64,000 nt of DNA from Pelobates cultripes (GCA_933207985.1 OW240915.1:114971705-115035704); one strand, 5' to 3'; positions 27,436-35,660 are shown, counted from the stretch's first letter. Notes: a model not told the origin generated them from the letters alone. Numbers and translations: made by a program.

Positions 27436-30400
27436 ATTCTTGACTTTTATTTTATTTATTTTATATATTGAAAAAAAATATTTTAAAAGTTTATCCAAAA
27501 GTATTAAATTAAGGCCTAAATATTGTTTATTCATGAATGTTTATTCATTTCCATGCCTCATACACAATAAGGGCCTGACCTCTGAAATGGAGCTAGCAGC
27601 AAGTACCATAAGAATCCCTACACATGCATATTTAGGTAATTTAGAAATCTTTTGTTATTTTCAGGTTGCTGCTAAATGTTTCCAAAAGGGAGGCGCCAAG
27701 GATAAAGAAAAACTTGCCTTTACGCATGATGCTGTCTTAAATTTACAGTCAAAAAAACCTAAGTATGGATATGTTCCTGATTTGATAAAGCATTATAATA
27801 CACTGTTTTTTTTCTCACTCGAATAGACACATATATTATTTTTCCATCTTCAGGGACAAAATGGAATACATAAGGCTTGCCAAAACATATTTAGAATGTG
27901 GAGAATATAAACTGGCTCTCAAGTGTCTAACATGGGTCAAAGAATATCATCTCTGTGCAGACCTCTGCAAAAAATTGGGAAAGGTACAGAAAAGAACGCA
28001 TTTTTTGTTTGTTCATACATGACAGTTGTGAAAATAATGAACTCTTCAGCTGAAGTTTTGTTGTGAAGCATGTATGAATCATTACAGGAAGTAAAAACAT
28101 CTCTCTAATTTGGACTGATTTGTGTGGGGGTGCTCACCTTGGTAATGTTATTTTTGTACTAGGAATGATTGTTGCTGATAGCACAGAACATTCTGGTGGG
28201 TCAATATTTATGAATGTCCTGTTGAACTGATGATTTAGATTACTGGTACCCTCCGCTCCCCTAAAGTTACTCACCTTTAATACAGTGGCGGTACCACAGC
28301 TCCACTCTTCTCATAGCACTTAAGGGGAATGCTAAATTAAGGTGGTTGACAGTCCTACATTTTTATGTTAAATGGTTACCCTAGCTTGTCTTGTCTTGAC
28401 ATCATAAAGGTATCATATATTTATTTTTATGCAGAAATTACTGTTGTGATAACTGTGAATCCCGTGTTCATCATCACATGGTGCCACTCATCTGACGTAG
28501 AATCATCAATGTCCATCTTTTAATAATGATGGTTAAAGATGGTGTTGTTAAAAGTGTCCCAAGATTTCTATTGACAACCTATCTCTGCATTCAGGCACCC
28601 ATAATACATGCAAAAGACCCAAAATGCATTGGGCACACTCTAGCACCATAATCTTTTAATGTGGATTTGTCACCATCTGAGGTCTTTGCATGAATTGCAA
28701 AGAACCCCAACAGTAACATTACCTCTCAGGGTCTAATGGCTGGGGAGGGCAGGCAAAGGTGAGATATACTTACCAGAACTTGTCCCTTGCAGGTGCTGCC
28801 ATTCTTTTCCTGCTGCTCTTTTGATGAGTGAATCTCATTCCTATGCTATGTGGCAAATAGGGACGGGCCGGGGCTGGCTAATGACACTGCCAGTGATGGA
28901 GTTACACATAGAAACATAGAATGTGACAGCAGATAAGAACCATTCGGCAAATAAAGTCTGCCCACTTTTCTTAATACCTTCATTAGTCCCTTGCCTTATG
29001 TTATAGCTAGGATAGCCTTATGTCTATCCAATGCATGCTTAAACTCCTTTAATGTGTTAACCTCTACAACTTCAGCTGGAAGGCTATTTCATGCGTCCAC
29101 TATCCTCTCTGTAAAGTAATACTTCCTGAAATTATTTTTAAACCTTTGCCTCTCCCCCCCCCAAAAAAAATTTAAGACAATGTGCTCTTGTTGTGGTATT
29201 TTTTTCTTCTTTTAAATATAGTCTCCTCTTTTAAATATAGTCTTCACTGTGTTGATTCCCTTTATGTATTTGAATGTTTCTATCATATCCCCCCTGTCTC
29301 TACATTCCTCCAAGTTATACATGTTAAGATCCTTTAACCTTTCCTTGTAAGTTTTATCCTATAATCCATGAACCAATTTTGAAGCCCTTCTCTCAACTCA
29401 ATCCAAAGTATCAATATCCTTCTGAAGATACAGTCTCCAGTACTGCGTACAGTACTCCAAGTGAGGTCTCACCAGTGTTCTGTACAATGGCATGAGCATA
29501 TCTACTGCTAATACCTCTCCTTATACAACCAATCATTCTGCTAGCATTTCCTGCTGCTCTATTAGATTGTCTGCCTACCTTTATGTCATCTGAAATAAGA
29601 TGTTGAGGTTAGTACTGTATCAAATTCTCTATACTCTGCCCTTGGGTTTTTACATCAGATGCATTATATTGCACTTATCCAAATTACATGTCAGTTGCCA
29701 CAGCTCTGACCATTTCTCTAGTTTGCCTAAATCGTTTCCCTCCTGGAACATCAACCATGTTATATATCTTTGTATCATCAGCAAAAAGACATACATCACC
29801 ATTAGGGTTGCCACCTTTTTTGGAAACACACACACACACACAGATTGCTGAATACACACACACACACACAGATTGCTGAGCACACACATACAAGTGCTCT
29901 CAAGACACAGCTCCTACTGCCATTCAGCTCCTTCTCTTTCCACTCCTCCCATGCGGACTCTATCAATGGAGAGGGCAGGGACAAACTGCGACATTCCATT
30001 TCAGCCCTCTCCACACAACAAGTTTTCTTAGTACGGCCTGAGAGCATTGCACACCCTGGTGGCCGGTGCCGGTATTGCAGAACATTCTCTTCAAAGAAAA
30101 ATACCGCAATTGTATTGCCGGTATTTATGCAATACCGGCACCGGCCACAGTGCATCAATGTCAGCCTGGTTAGCAGCTGATGCAGAACTATAAACTGTGA
30201 GAAAGTCCTTGAAGAATTGGCTTTTAAGGCTTAATTACACAAATTCTGTGAGGAACTCTGCTACCATGTGGCTCTCTTCTTCAGCAGCCAGGTCCGCCTC
30301 TAAACATATTTTTTTTTTTTGGTTGATTTTCCCCAGGTCTGTGCCTCAGCGCAATCCTGTCTTTGAGCAATGCAGACATGGCTTGATTTTTGATCTGATA

Positions 30401-33400
30401 TAGATTTATAGCTGTGAGACCTTTATATAGTCACATTTGTGCCTTTCTAATCAATGTCCAATCAATTGAATTTTCCACAGGTGGACTCTAGTGAAAGTGT
30501 AGAAACATCTCAATGGATCCATCCTGGTAAAATATTTTATAAATAAATAAATGATCCAGAGAAATGGGATGCGTTTGAGCTAAATGTTTTATATTCAAGT
30601 GTCATAAATATATTTACCTATGTAAATATACTTAATTTTCTTTTCTTCTTTTTTTGGTTTGAATGAATTTGCTCATTTTTTGTGGGGTATTGAATGTATA
30701 TTGATGTAAAAAAAAACTAAATAATTTGAACAATTTTAGCATAAGACTACATCATAAGCAATGTGAATGTTCTGAGTACACAATACTTTTTTTTTTGTAT
30801 TAAGTATTCTTTATTTGATTTGATTTTTTTGCACAGAACAAGGAAGCCGGATACTTCTTTAAAAAAATAATGGACCACGAGGCTGCTGCTCAGTGCTTTG
30901 AACAGTGTGGAGAATTTGAACTGGCTTTGAATTTATATCTGGAATTAAAAAAGTATGAAGAAGCTGCTGCTGTTGTAGAAAGGTGAATAAGGAAGAAAAA
31001 AACTAATTAAAAAAATAAGAATTCTCTTTAAAGACAGACTGTCACTTTCAGAATTTTACAAACTATGTTTACTTATCCTCTATATTTAGCATATATTTGA
31101 GAGATCTGAAAAATATTAAATGTAGAAATCCTCTTTGCTGTATCCACTACCACTACTCTCTGGAACTGGGCACCTCTATCTTGGCTACCCGTTAATCATC
31201 TTTGTAAATATTTCTCTTTATTGAACATAGTAAGTGGAAGAGGAAAAACCTAAACAATGCATAGCATTATATGAGACTTACAGAAAAGAAAGGAAACAAA
31301 ATTAGGATATCTGAAGCCTGTGCATACCGCCTAGGTGGGGGGGTAACCTCTGTGGTAATCAATAAACAAACAGAAGAAATGAAAAGGAGGATGCAACGCC
31401 TGGTATAAAAAGTGGAATACTAAAGAAATAAAGTTAAACCTATGATAAGACTTAGCTTTTAATGGATAAATTAAAAAGTCCCACAAGGACTATAGACAAA
31501 AAAATAACAAAAATACAAAACAACTATTAAAAATAGATGGGGCTGTTCCACTAGTGGCAATGGTATGATAAGTGTCCAGATAAATATTAATTGAAATGTA
31601 CCTCTAAATTATATACTTAGGTCAATAACCTGTAATGGTAGTCATATGGAACCACGTTACTAATAGTCTTTTAAATTATTGTTTAATAGACATGCACAGT
31701 TAGATTTAAAGTTGTTTAAGGTACACACACCATAGTCCTAAAAATACTTTGGCACATGCCCTGCAAGTGTAATCAAGATCACATTACCACCAGCTCTGTT
31801 ATCCTAAACAATCTCAATACACTGTTAGTGATGTCGCGAACCGTTCGCAAACTTCCCGCGAACGGTTCGCCACGAGCTCCGGTCAGCTGACACATCCCGG
31901 CCAATCTCCAGCAGACCCTCCCTCCCACCTCATGGACAGCATCCATGTTGAAGGCAGCTTTAGTAATTAGTAATAGCATTAGTAATATAATATTAGTAAT
32001 ATATGTTTTCTAGTGTAAGTGAGCATTCTCCTATGAGTGGACTAAGATATTTCTAAATGACCGCTTGACGCTTGTATTTGGTTAGTGTGGTGTTTTGTTT
32101 GCACTTTTTTAAGACTAAGGAGCTAATATCAGATTCTTTTGGAATATAAGAATCACTGGAAAATATTTTGACTAAAATGTTATGAAGAAAATGAAAACAG
32201 CCACTTCTGATCCATTTAGTGTCTCTTGCAACCCTTATCTTCCTTTTTTCTTTACACCCAGACATTGTACTGAATAACTCTTGGAACATAGGGTGCAGGC
32301 AATTTTTTTTTTGGGAGGGGGGGAGGGTAAACAAAAAAATGTATCCTTCATTCTAAAAATACAGTAATTTGTTTTTTTTAAAGAGAAGATAAAACTGTAT
32401 TCATTGTTATAGTCGCTCTGCCTTCACCCTCCCGCAAAACAAAATAGCAAAAACAAATTGAGCACTTCATAAAGATACCTTCATGCAAAGATCCCAGAAG
32501 TTGACTGAGCCACTGTAAGATTCTGCATAATATAGAAGTAGAACCTGTGAACGTCTAATTTATTTATCCATATTATGTTAACTCCGCAACATATGTCTTG
32601 TTCTGTAATGTATATATCTTTTCATTACTTCTTTGTTGACTTGTAGGCACAAAGGGCTCAATCCAGATGGACTCTTATCACATACAACCAAACAGCTCTA
32701 TTTAGAAGCTGCTGCTGATCATTTTAACAACAATAAACTTAAAAAAATGAATGAAGTTTTGTCAAAACTTGACATTGATGACCACCTATTGTTCCTTAAG
32801 ACACGTAAATGCTGGAGTGAAGCAGCTGACTTACTTAAAAATAATGGGCAGAGTGAGGAAGCTGCAACACTAATGAGGCACCATGGGAAATTATCAGAGG
32901 CTGCTGACTTGACAACAAAGAGAGAATTTCGTGCCTCTTGTCTTCTTGCTTTAGCACGATGCATGATAGAAAAAAAAGAAGATCTTGGAAGTGTTCTTTT
33001 GGAGGCCATGCAAATTTTTGAAAAAACAGAAAACAGACTTGGTATTGCAGAAGCTTTGTTGCTTCAAGGAATTGTGGAAAGTGACTTTGAGATGTTATGT
33101 TCATCATACAATACCTTTAGATATCTATCTCATAATGCAGGGGTTGTTGAAGCGCTCTTTCATTTTGTGAAGTGTGGGAACAATGATAAAAAAATACTTT
33201 GTATGGCTTCAGATGGGTTAGAAGCGCTAGTAACTCTTGTAAAGGCGCTAAAAGAAACAAAAAATAATTTTGAGAAGGAAATGGTTAAATCCTGTCTTGA
33301 TTTTTTCGGTGTTGTACAAGTGGACAAACTTCAGTGCTCTATTCCACAGTTTGAAGGGGCAAGAATTCTTAAGATCCTAACAGATGAGAACTTTGAAAGC

Positions 33401-35591
33401 AAAAACATAAAAAATAAGGATAAACAAGCCTTGAAATCTGTTCTAGAAAGACATCTTCTACGAAGGCTGTATGAAATTTCTTCAGACTTGTTTGCCAGGG
33501 TTTATCAAGACATCTGCCCCAAATTCATTGTTGGTCTGGATTGTACAACTGAGAATTGCTCAGACTTTCATCGACCATTACAACTTTTTGAGCTAAAAGG
33601 AATTATACGAGATAAGGTAAATTTAGTAACAATCAGTGGATTATTATATGAATCAAAAAAATATTCAAGTGAACTTGGCCATGAAATACAAGAAATTCTA
33701 AATGCGAATGCATTTCAGATTTGCAGTAATCTGTTACAGCTGTTATTTCCTAAGCATTTTCATCTAAGACTCATTTCAAGAAACCCAGTTCAGAGCAAAC
33801 TTTTGGAAGAACTGCTATGTAAAGCTCCATTTTACTTTAAAAAAATGATGAATAAGTATGTTGAGTCACTTTTTGAAGGTTTGGATAACAAGACAAGAAG
33901 AGAGTCAACCGACCTTTGGCTAAAGGCCACTCAGATTTTTACCTTGTCTTCATACTACCATGAAGACCTTCAAAATTTAATTGGACGGGAAGAACGCCAA
34001 TACAATAGAGAATATGCCAGAGGAGATGGAAAAAGGTTAGATGGCAGGTATGGTATGTTGATTCCTGACTCATCCAGTGAATCTATAAGAGGCACACACA
34101 TACATTTCTTTCGTCTTCTAGATGGTGCAGTGCAAGAGCTTTATGTCAACAAAAATCCTGATGCGTGTAAGAGGTATTTTTACAGATTTATGAATGTTAT
34201 TGTCAAAAGATGTGTTGAACCATTAATTCCTAACATTGGAAATACAGTAATGCTCCTAGAATTCCAGTGTATTCTCTGCTTTGCTGTACTGATGCGCTTT
34301 GAACCAAACATTCAAGTTCTTCTTCCAAAAAGCTATTTATCTATTCTCCAACATTGGGAATTCATGTTTAAAAGGAAAGGAAACAGAGGTTGGCAAAAAG
34401 ACACATACTCAGTTTTGTGGAATTTTCATCCAAGGGATGTGAGACTAACTACAAGACAATTCAGGCACCATCTTTACTACCTTGGCTCAGTTTTGTGCGG
34501 TGAAGAAAACCAAGAATTCAATGTTTTGCTTGATGCTTTTAGTGACATAGACTGCATTTCCTCAGGAGAGGCAGAGAGAGCTTTTGTCCTGTGCATAACC
34601 ATGGTGGCAAATGTCAATGTAGTTCCCCGAACAGCTGATACAAATCTCTTGAGGTATGTTTCAGTGATCCAAGAAAAATTGAAAACTATGAAAATAGAAT
34701 TTCCATCAAAAGTTTCCAAACGGCTAGTTGATGCAGTTGATAGAGTTGCCAGAGCTGATACTACAGAGCAAATGGTTGATGTTCTCCGGTTCTTATTGGA
34801 GGAGCGTGATAAGGAAAGTTTAGTTGAGTGCTCTTGGAAGTGGGATCCTAATCCTGGTAAAGGACAAGTACGTGGAATCTTCTTTGATGACAAGTTCAAT
34901 TTTAAAAAGTTTGTTCATGGTCATCTCTCTGCGCAGGATTTTAAATACTCTTATGTGGATAATTACAGAGAAAACATTCAAGATGACAGAGTTGATATAG
35001 TGGCAGAACTTGCTTCAAAAGTACAGCAGAAACAATCCATTATGCAGAAGTTTGATGAGCTGCTGCTTCTCATTTGTTTTTGCATTAAATGGAAGAGGGC
35101 TTACCAACGTAGAAAGAAAAAAGAAATAGATGGAACTATTCCTGACACATTCAAAAGAGCAAATGTTGACAGAACTCAGTGTGACCTTTGTGGAATTAAA
35201 TTTTCAAACTTTCCTTCATTTGCTGTCCTGTCTGAGGAAATTGAGGATGGCTTTAGAGAAGCACTGACCACCCCCTCAACTGATTTGGAAGAAAGTGAAT
35301 ACCTTTCAAGCGAAGTACAGAATGTTACGCAGACATATGATAGTCACATTACCTCAGAAGAACATCAACACCAAAGCACAGCATATAATAATTACCTTCA
35401 GTTTTACAGAGTACAAGTGGATACAGTGCTTTGTGAAGGGAAATCTCTTATGCACACCATTGAGCAAACTTTAGGAGAACATTTGACTTCCAGGGAAGAA
35501 TTCCTTCTGGAGCAAACAAAAATAGAAACAAAAATTAAAGTGATTGTGGACTTGGTGGGTGAAATCTATGAGAAGAAATCTTGGAGTGAAG
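1344..35591 (+). CDS. TRANK1: TRANK1-type ankyrin/TPR/UvrD-like helicase protein (partial, 11 exons)
   Basis: Eleven exons join in one frame: 1344-1520, 3475-6261, 11307-11506, 16658-16795, 17842-17985, 24100-24256, 26345-26433, 27665-27762, 27854-27983, 30837-30982 and 32647-35591. They total 7011 nt, about 2337 codons, and every intron is GT-AG with matching phase. Order of domains in the partial product: ankyrin-like repeats (about residues 1-110), a linker, a UvrD-like superfamily 1 helicase core (about 560-1200), TPR-like helical repeats (about 1230-1480) and a long C-terminal region. The family TRANK1 has this unusual combination and is near 2900 residues, so N-terminal and probably C-terminal parts are missing here. 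The cellular role of TRANK1 is poorly known; ATP binding is suggested by the intact Walker A, but helicase activity is inference. Frogs may carry related paralogues, so a TRANK1-like copy rather than the true orthologue is possible. Confidence 0.9.
1521..3474. other. Intron with a possible Penelope-type 3' tail
   Basis: The intron is AT-rich. A tail-like segment around 2338-2420 carries GCCGAAACGTTG followed by CCAATAAA, resembling tails seen again near 41010 and 51100. The text from 2510 to 2590 and around 3096 ('TTAACCCCTTAGTGACT') looks like further short repeat ends. No coding exon is seen. Confidence 0.5.
3475..6261 (+). CDS. TRANK1: TRANK1 giant exon: ankyrin repeat, linker and N-terminal half of helicase core
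   Basis: The acceptor is TTTTTTTTAG ending at 3474 and the donor GTAAGA starts at 6262. The exon has 929 codons with no interruption. It begins with more ankyrin-like sequence ('NGDTLMHLLF'). Walker A, GRSGTGKTT, is at 4980-5006. An acidic, low-complexity insert rich in Asp and Glu (about 5125-5280) interrupts the ATPase fold. The Walker B-like DEIQD is at 6015-6029 and the motif III-like GDTAQS at 6096 onward. The exon ends just after QNYRSHS, a superfamily 1 motif IV-type sequence. A 2.8-kb internal exon is unusual for vertebrates; large exons are a feature of this family. The catalytic residues look intact, so the ATPase may be functional. Confidence 0.92.
6262..6855. repeat. Intron start with an AT-rich foldback repeat
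   Basis: An imperfect inverted repeat pairs 6310-6335 with 6459-6484 ('GTATTGTTGGATA' against its complement 'TATCCAACAATATT'-like sequence). Similar words recur near 27480-27510, so this is probably a MITE-like family. The rest is AT-rich with no exon. Confidence 0.5.
6856..7425. mobile_element. Short element with 42-bp terminal inverted repeats, DIRS-related
   Basis: The outer 42 bases (6856-6897) match the reverse complement of 7384-7425 with one mismatch; both begin CTAATAATCTTAATTTTAGT. Total length is 570 bp and no protein is encoded. A third, diverged copy of the terminal sequence begins near 7434 at the edge of the DIRS-like region, so this is more likely a non-autonomous relative or terminal part of that element than an unrelated MITE. 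Confidence 0.65.
7430..10340 (-). pseudogene. Decayed DIRS-like retrotransposon fragment
   Basis: No long frame survives, but the minus strand carries recognisable pieces. A reverse transcriptase active-site motif reading VIYLDDILLF lies near 8851-8885. Further downstream on the minus strand, 'AYAFPSFTMIARILHHL' (about 8105-8160) and a leucine-rich segment followed by 'GKLTLAARTLSEVLG' (about 7895-7960) resemble the post-RT region of DIRS-type polyproteins. Upstream pieces at 9193-10127 may be gag-derived. The GC content is clearly higher than the surrounding intron. No tyrosine recombinase core could be confirmed. The element lies antisense inside the TRANK1 intron. Confidence 0.5.
10631..11140 (+). 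mobile_element. hAT-type element, left end only, with GT-rich minisatellite
   Basis: It begins CAGTGGCGGATCCAG, a hAT-type terminus very like those at 40024 and 54784. After about 220 bp it passes into a GTGT/ATGGGGGCAGTGT array (10850-11140) that runs into the assembly gap. No right terminus or 8-bp duplication of TGGGAGAT is visible after the gap, so the other end is inside the gap or lost. Confidence 0.55.
11141..11240. other. Assembly gap, 100 Ns
   Basis: Exactly 100 N characters, a conventional placeholder of unknown true length. It sits at the end of a GT-rich tandem repeat, which probably caused it. Confidence 0.99.
11307..11506 (+). CDS. TRANK1: TRANK1 exon: helicase core, after motif IV
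   Basis: The acceptor TTTTGTAG ends at 11306 and the donor GTATTT starts at 11507. The first two bases complete a Gly codon begun in the giant exon, so the join reads YRSHSG. It encodes 'GVVDLLQHYFPESFDRL' and 'GLFDGPKPTVL', typical of the TRANK1 helicase region. It ends on a codon boundary. Confidence 0.9.
11507..13240. other. Intron with old short repeats
   Basis: The part at about 12100-12290 (CCGGCGCTGG, then CAGGAAAACGAGT and TAGTGGTCCTTTAA) is one end of a MITE family whose better copy is at 35661-36017. A second old repeat at about 13065-13200 ('GGCACTCCTGATGTTGTGGAC' to 'GGAGTGCTGGC') matches the small element at 36224-36353. No exon is visible. Confidence 0.5.
13250..14800 (-). pseudogene. 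CR1-like LINE fragment, reverse transcriptase, 5' truncated
   Basis: Broken minus-strand frames at 14717-14502, 14505-14119, 14135-13779 and 13732-13466 follow the order of a non-LTR reverse transcriptase: 'NYRPVSLTS', 'YLDFAKAFDTVPHNSL', '[20 protein letters not shown]', 'VFADDTK', 'LVRPHLEYVVQFWAP', 'LEKVQRRATKLI'. The non-coding 3' tail ends near 13255 in 'AAGTCTCTTTTCAGCTATGT' on the minus strand, typical of CR1-type LINEs. The frames are split by shifts and the endonuclease part is absent. It lies antisense in the intron. Confidence 0.85.
15137..15281. repeat. Compound microsatellite (TATG, GT, then AT)
   Basis: Runs of TATGTATG-type units pass into GTGTGT and then a pure AT run to 15281, directly abutting the transposon end at 15282. 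The AT run offers TA target sites, fitting Tc1/mariner insertion. Confidence 0.95.
15282..15757. mobile_element. Non-autonomous DNA transposon with about 25-bp TIRs
   Basis: The left end 'TTGAACAAAACTATAAACGC' matches, as reverse complement, the right end 'GCGTTTTATAATTTTGTTTAG' at about 15735-15757. The interior shows only short remnants such as a bend reading 'GGTGTGACCACCATTTGCC'. No intact transposase is present. The family is a familiar one in fish and amphibians; I place it with Tc1/mariner-like elements only tentatively. Confidence 0.65.
15763..16250 (-). pseudogene. Tc1-like transposase fragment
   Basis: On the minus strand, a frame at 16229-15987 reads 'HSLDLNPIENIWWDLKEAV', the hallmark C-terminal box of Tc1-type transposases (the Asn-Pro-Ile-Glu region holding the last catalytic acid). 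The plus-strand text starting near 15766 ('CTCAAAATTATTCAACC') looks like a Tc1 terminus. The N-terminal DNA-binding and first catalytic Asp parts are missing, so it is inactive. Confidence 0.7.
16658..16795 (+). CDS. TRANK1: TRANK1 exon: helicase motif V region
   Basis: The acceptor ACTTTAG ends at 16657 and the donor GTATGT starts at 16796. It has 46 whole codons and encodes 'LTIYEAKGLEFDDVLLYNFF', the UvrD-type motif V (KGLEF). It is phase 0 at both ends. Confidence 0.9.
16796..17841. other. Short intron, no element identified with confidence
   Basis: AT-rich intron with poly-T runs at 17265-17281 and 17507-17521. A word near 16910 ('AAAGGAGCAATATAAGG') resembles the ends of the small TTAAAGG-type repeats elsewhere in the window, but no clear right end was found. 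Confidence 0.4.
17842..17985 (+). CDS. TRANK1: TRANK1 exon: helicase core, between motifs V and VI
   Basis: The acceptor CTAATTAG ends at 17841 and the donor GTACTA starts at 17986. It has 48 whole codons starting 'APKEWKIISSF' and ending 'PLPMNPDLHK'. It is phase 0 at both ends, and the next exon supplies motif VI. Confidence 0.9.
18263..19583 (+). repeat. 5' LTR
   Basis: It is 1321 bp, TG to CA. AATAAA is at 19306-19311. The first 1.05 kb is nearly identical to the 3' LTR. The last about 218 bp after TTATTGGGGGA is unlike the 3' LTR, yet matches the inner end of the solo LTR at 52077-53088 (shared word 'CTGCTGCAGTGCTTGGAGTC'). Confidence 0.92.
19726..21630 (+). CDS. Repetitive 634-aa frame of the LTR element (16-residue repeats)
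   Basis: The frame starts 143 nt after the 5' LTR and ends 38 codons inside the 3' LTR. Residues 1-65 are non-repetitive and rich in acidic and aromatic residues ('EQYDREFAMRLAFFGPNPPE'). Twenty units of 16 residues follow, consensus VPQGAEGVVLPPQRQC, then a decayed unit and looser Pro/Gln-rich copies ('EELVIPSPQR', 'EELVTPSPQRQ'). The position suggests a gag-like product, but no capsid major-homology region or CCHC zinc knuckle is seen. Because the unit is 48 bp, several other frames on both strands are also open, so length alone is weak evidence of translation. The function is unknown. Confidence 0.5.
   Translation: MAPSYTQEQYDREFAMRLAFFGPNPPEKYVQFVRSQVDEYLEFMADPAKGISRPIRRQSALRGLIGVPQGAEGVVLPPQRQCVPQGAEGVVLPPQRQCLSQGAEGTVLPPQRQCVPQGAEGVVLPPQRQCVSQGAEGTVLPPQRQCVLQGAEGVVLPPQRQCVPQGAEGVVLPPQRQCVPQGAEGVILPPQRQCVSQGAKGAVLPPQRQCVPQGAEGAVLPPQRQCVPQGAEGAVLPPQRQCVSQGAEGAVLPPQRQCVSQGAEGAVLPPQRQCIPHGAEGAVLPPQLQCVSQGAEGAVLPPQWQCVSQGAKGVVLPPQRQCVPQGAEGAVLPPQQQCVSQGAEGAVLPPQRQCVSQGAEGTVLPPQRQCVSQGAEGTVLPPQRQCVLQEAETVGLAPQQQDNILKGETVGPPLQQQRVGQGEELVIPSPQRLKVCMGEELVTPSPQRQLSPPRGDSDLHNSADGTVVAAHAPPGVGTVGPVTQQHDCLGKGETVCLLLQQPGSNQTAPMVVLAPGQSTAGLCPLSNPPSTLTSHPRSHGEAPGHGQSSPLPRCSSQLLWVGCITDCVLWVGCWTNEGTDRQEVRYPVSLIGKGEKCGETNLATMHWRSLVASLLPSDYGPLVKSYFCMQYLGM
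19923..20890 (+). repeat. 48-bp coding tandem repeat, about 20 copies
   Basis: Units run CCCAGGGAGCWGAAGGTG then YCGTCCTTCCTCCCCAGCGG and a short GCAGTGTGT link. Third-base and single-residue variants (P/S at position 2, V/A/T at position 8) are distributed as alternating types, as expected of unequal exchange. All copies keep the 48-bp length. Confidence 0.95.
21514..22829 (+). repeat. 3' LTR with a different terminal segment
   Basis: It is 1316 bp, TG to CA, with AATAAA at 22556-22561. The segment 22613-22829 differs from the corresponding part of the 5' LTR while the first 1.05 kb is almost the same. Both ends retain CCGTTACA. Confidence 0.9.
22835..24099. other. Intron, AT-rich, small palindromes only
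   Basis: A short palindromic cluster around 23097-23150 ('ATACATACTGTATGTAT') is the only structure noted. No transposon ends or exon were recognised. Confidence 0.5.
24100..24256 (+). CDS. TRANK1: TRANK1 exon: helicase motif VI
   Basis: The acceptor TGTTTTAG ends at 24099 and the donor GTAAAG starts at 24257. It encodes 'KKLYTAITRARVNLWIFDE', the superfamily 1 motif VI (YTAxTRAR), whose Arg normally contacts ATP phosphate. The exon leaves after codon position 1, matching the next acceptor. Confidence 0.92.
24298..25565 (+). pseudogene. Decayed mariner-like transposon
   Basis: Inverted ends 'AGTGCAGCAGAACCGATTAA' at about 24299 and its complement at about 25542-25562 bound 1.27 kb, the usual size of mariner-type elements. 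The plus-strand frame at 24325-24585 contains 'ENNQSVITTQRAFRRQFN', an N-terminal helix-turn-helix like that of IS630/mariner-group transposases. Further on, 'RDEAHFHLSGVVNKQNF' (about 24868-24918) fits the second catalytic Asp region. Frameshifts and stops separate the pieces. It inserted 42 bp after the TRANK1 exon. Confidence 0.75.
25566..26344. other. Intron, no element identified
   Basis: AT-rich sequence with a GGTTAGGG-type irregular repeat at about 25880-26000, which is telomere-like in words but not in tandem. Confidence 0.4.
26345..26433 (+). CDS. TRANK1: TRANK1 exon: after the helicase core
   Basis: The acceptor TCACTAG ends at 26344 and the donor GTAAAC starts at 26434. It is 89 nt and completes an Asp codon from the previous exon. 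It encodes 'TSSKEEWISRGDYYAKHKFW', a TRANK1-type linker entering the helical repeat region. Confidence 0.88.
26434..27664. other. Intron with an AT microsatellite
   Basis: A pure AT run at about 27376-27432 is the main feature. The flank to 27530 has the 'TTATCCAAAAGTATTAAATT' word shared with the foldback at 6310-6484. Confidence 0.6.
27665..27762 (+). CDS. TRANK1: TRANK1 exon: TPR-like region
   Basis: The acceptor TTTTCAG ends at 27664 and the donor GTATGG starts at 27763. It is 98 nt and encodes 'VAAKCFQKGGAKDKEKLAF', a TPR-like helix pair. It leaves after codon position 2. The next exon supplies one base to complete Lys. Confidence 0.87.
27854..27983 (+). CDS. TRANK1: TRANK1 exon: TPR-like region
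   Basis: The acceptor CATCTTCAG ends at 27853 and the donor GTACAG starts at 27984. The preceding intron is only 91 nt, the shortest in the gene. It encodes 'AKTYLECGEYKLALKCLTW', close to TPR helix spacing. Confidence 0.88.
27984..28900. other. Intron, no element identified
   Basis: Non-coding sequence of mixed composition. Nothing in it could be assigned. Confidence 0.4.
28903..29805 (-). pseudogene. CR1-like LINE 3' fragment
   Basis: The minus-strand 3' tail at about 28905-28950 ('CATAGAAACATAGAATGTGA' on plus) matches the tail of the element at 61363-62868. Reading the minus strand towards 29805 gives the 3' part of the reverse transcriptase, ending at 'VCLFADDTKIYNM', the FADDT active site. 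It is 5' truncated there by the next repeat. Stops and shifts are frequent. Confidence 0.8.
29806..30175. mobile_element. MITE-like element with AC runs and a 21-bp perfect hairpin
   Basis: It begins 'TAGGGTTGCCACC', a common MITE terminus, then contains AC runs (29828-29890). Arms of 21 bases at 30059-30079 and 30128-30148 ('GTGGCCGGTGCCGG...') are exact inverse complements. The outer right boundary is approximate. Confidence 0.5.
30837..30982 (+). CDS. TRANK1: TRANK1 exon: TPR-like region
   Basis: The acceptor TTGCACAG ends at 30836 and the donor GTGAAT starts at 30983. It encodes 'HEAAAQCFEQCGEFELALNL' and 'YLELKKYEEAAAVVER', two clear TPR-like helix-turn-helix units. It ends after codon position 2, in Arg, matched by the next exon. 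Confidence 0.9.
30983..32646. other. Intron with a short foldback at the middle
   Basis: The text at about 31828-31870 ('GCGAACCGTTCGC' then 'GCGAACGGTTCGC') is a near-palindrome typical of small DNA transposons. The rest, including 31225-31560, is unassigned and A-rich. Confidence 0.5.
32647..35591 (+). CDS. TRANK1: TRANK1 giant exon: TPR-like repeats and C-terminal region
   Basis: The acceptor GTTGACTTGTAG ends at 32646 and the donor GTAGGA starts at 35592. About 982 codons are uninterrupted. It opens with further TPR-like helices ('EAAADHFNNNKLKKMNEVLS', 'CWSEAADLLKNNGQSEEAAT') and continues with a long alpha-helical region without named domains. Near the end it has CDLC at 35180-35191 followed about 55 residues later by a His-rich stretch ('HITSEEHQHQ'), compatible with a zinc-binding site but not proven. 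If not spliced, the frame stops at 35621-35623 after ten extra codons, so a retained-intron C terminus is possible. Confidence 0.93.
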
Positions 35592-35660
35592 GTAGGATAA
35601 AATATCAATTGCACAACATTTAATATTAAAATACCTTGATGACAAATGATTTTATTTTTT

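Noticed and set aside
32835..33107. Minus-strand frame opposite the TRANK1 giant exon
   Set aside because: It is a shadow of the strong plus-strand coding frame.
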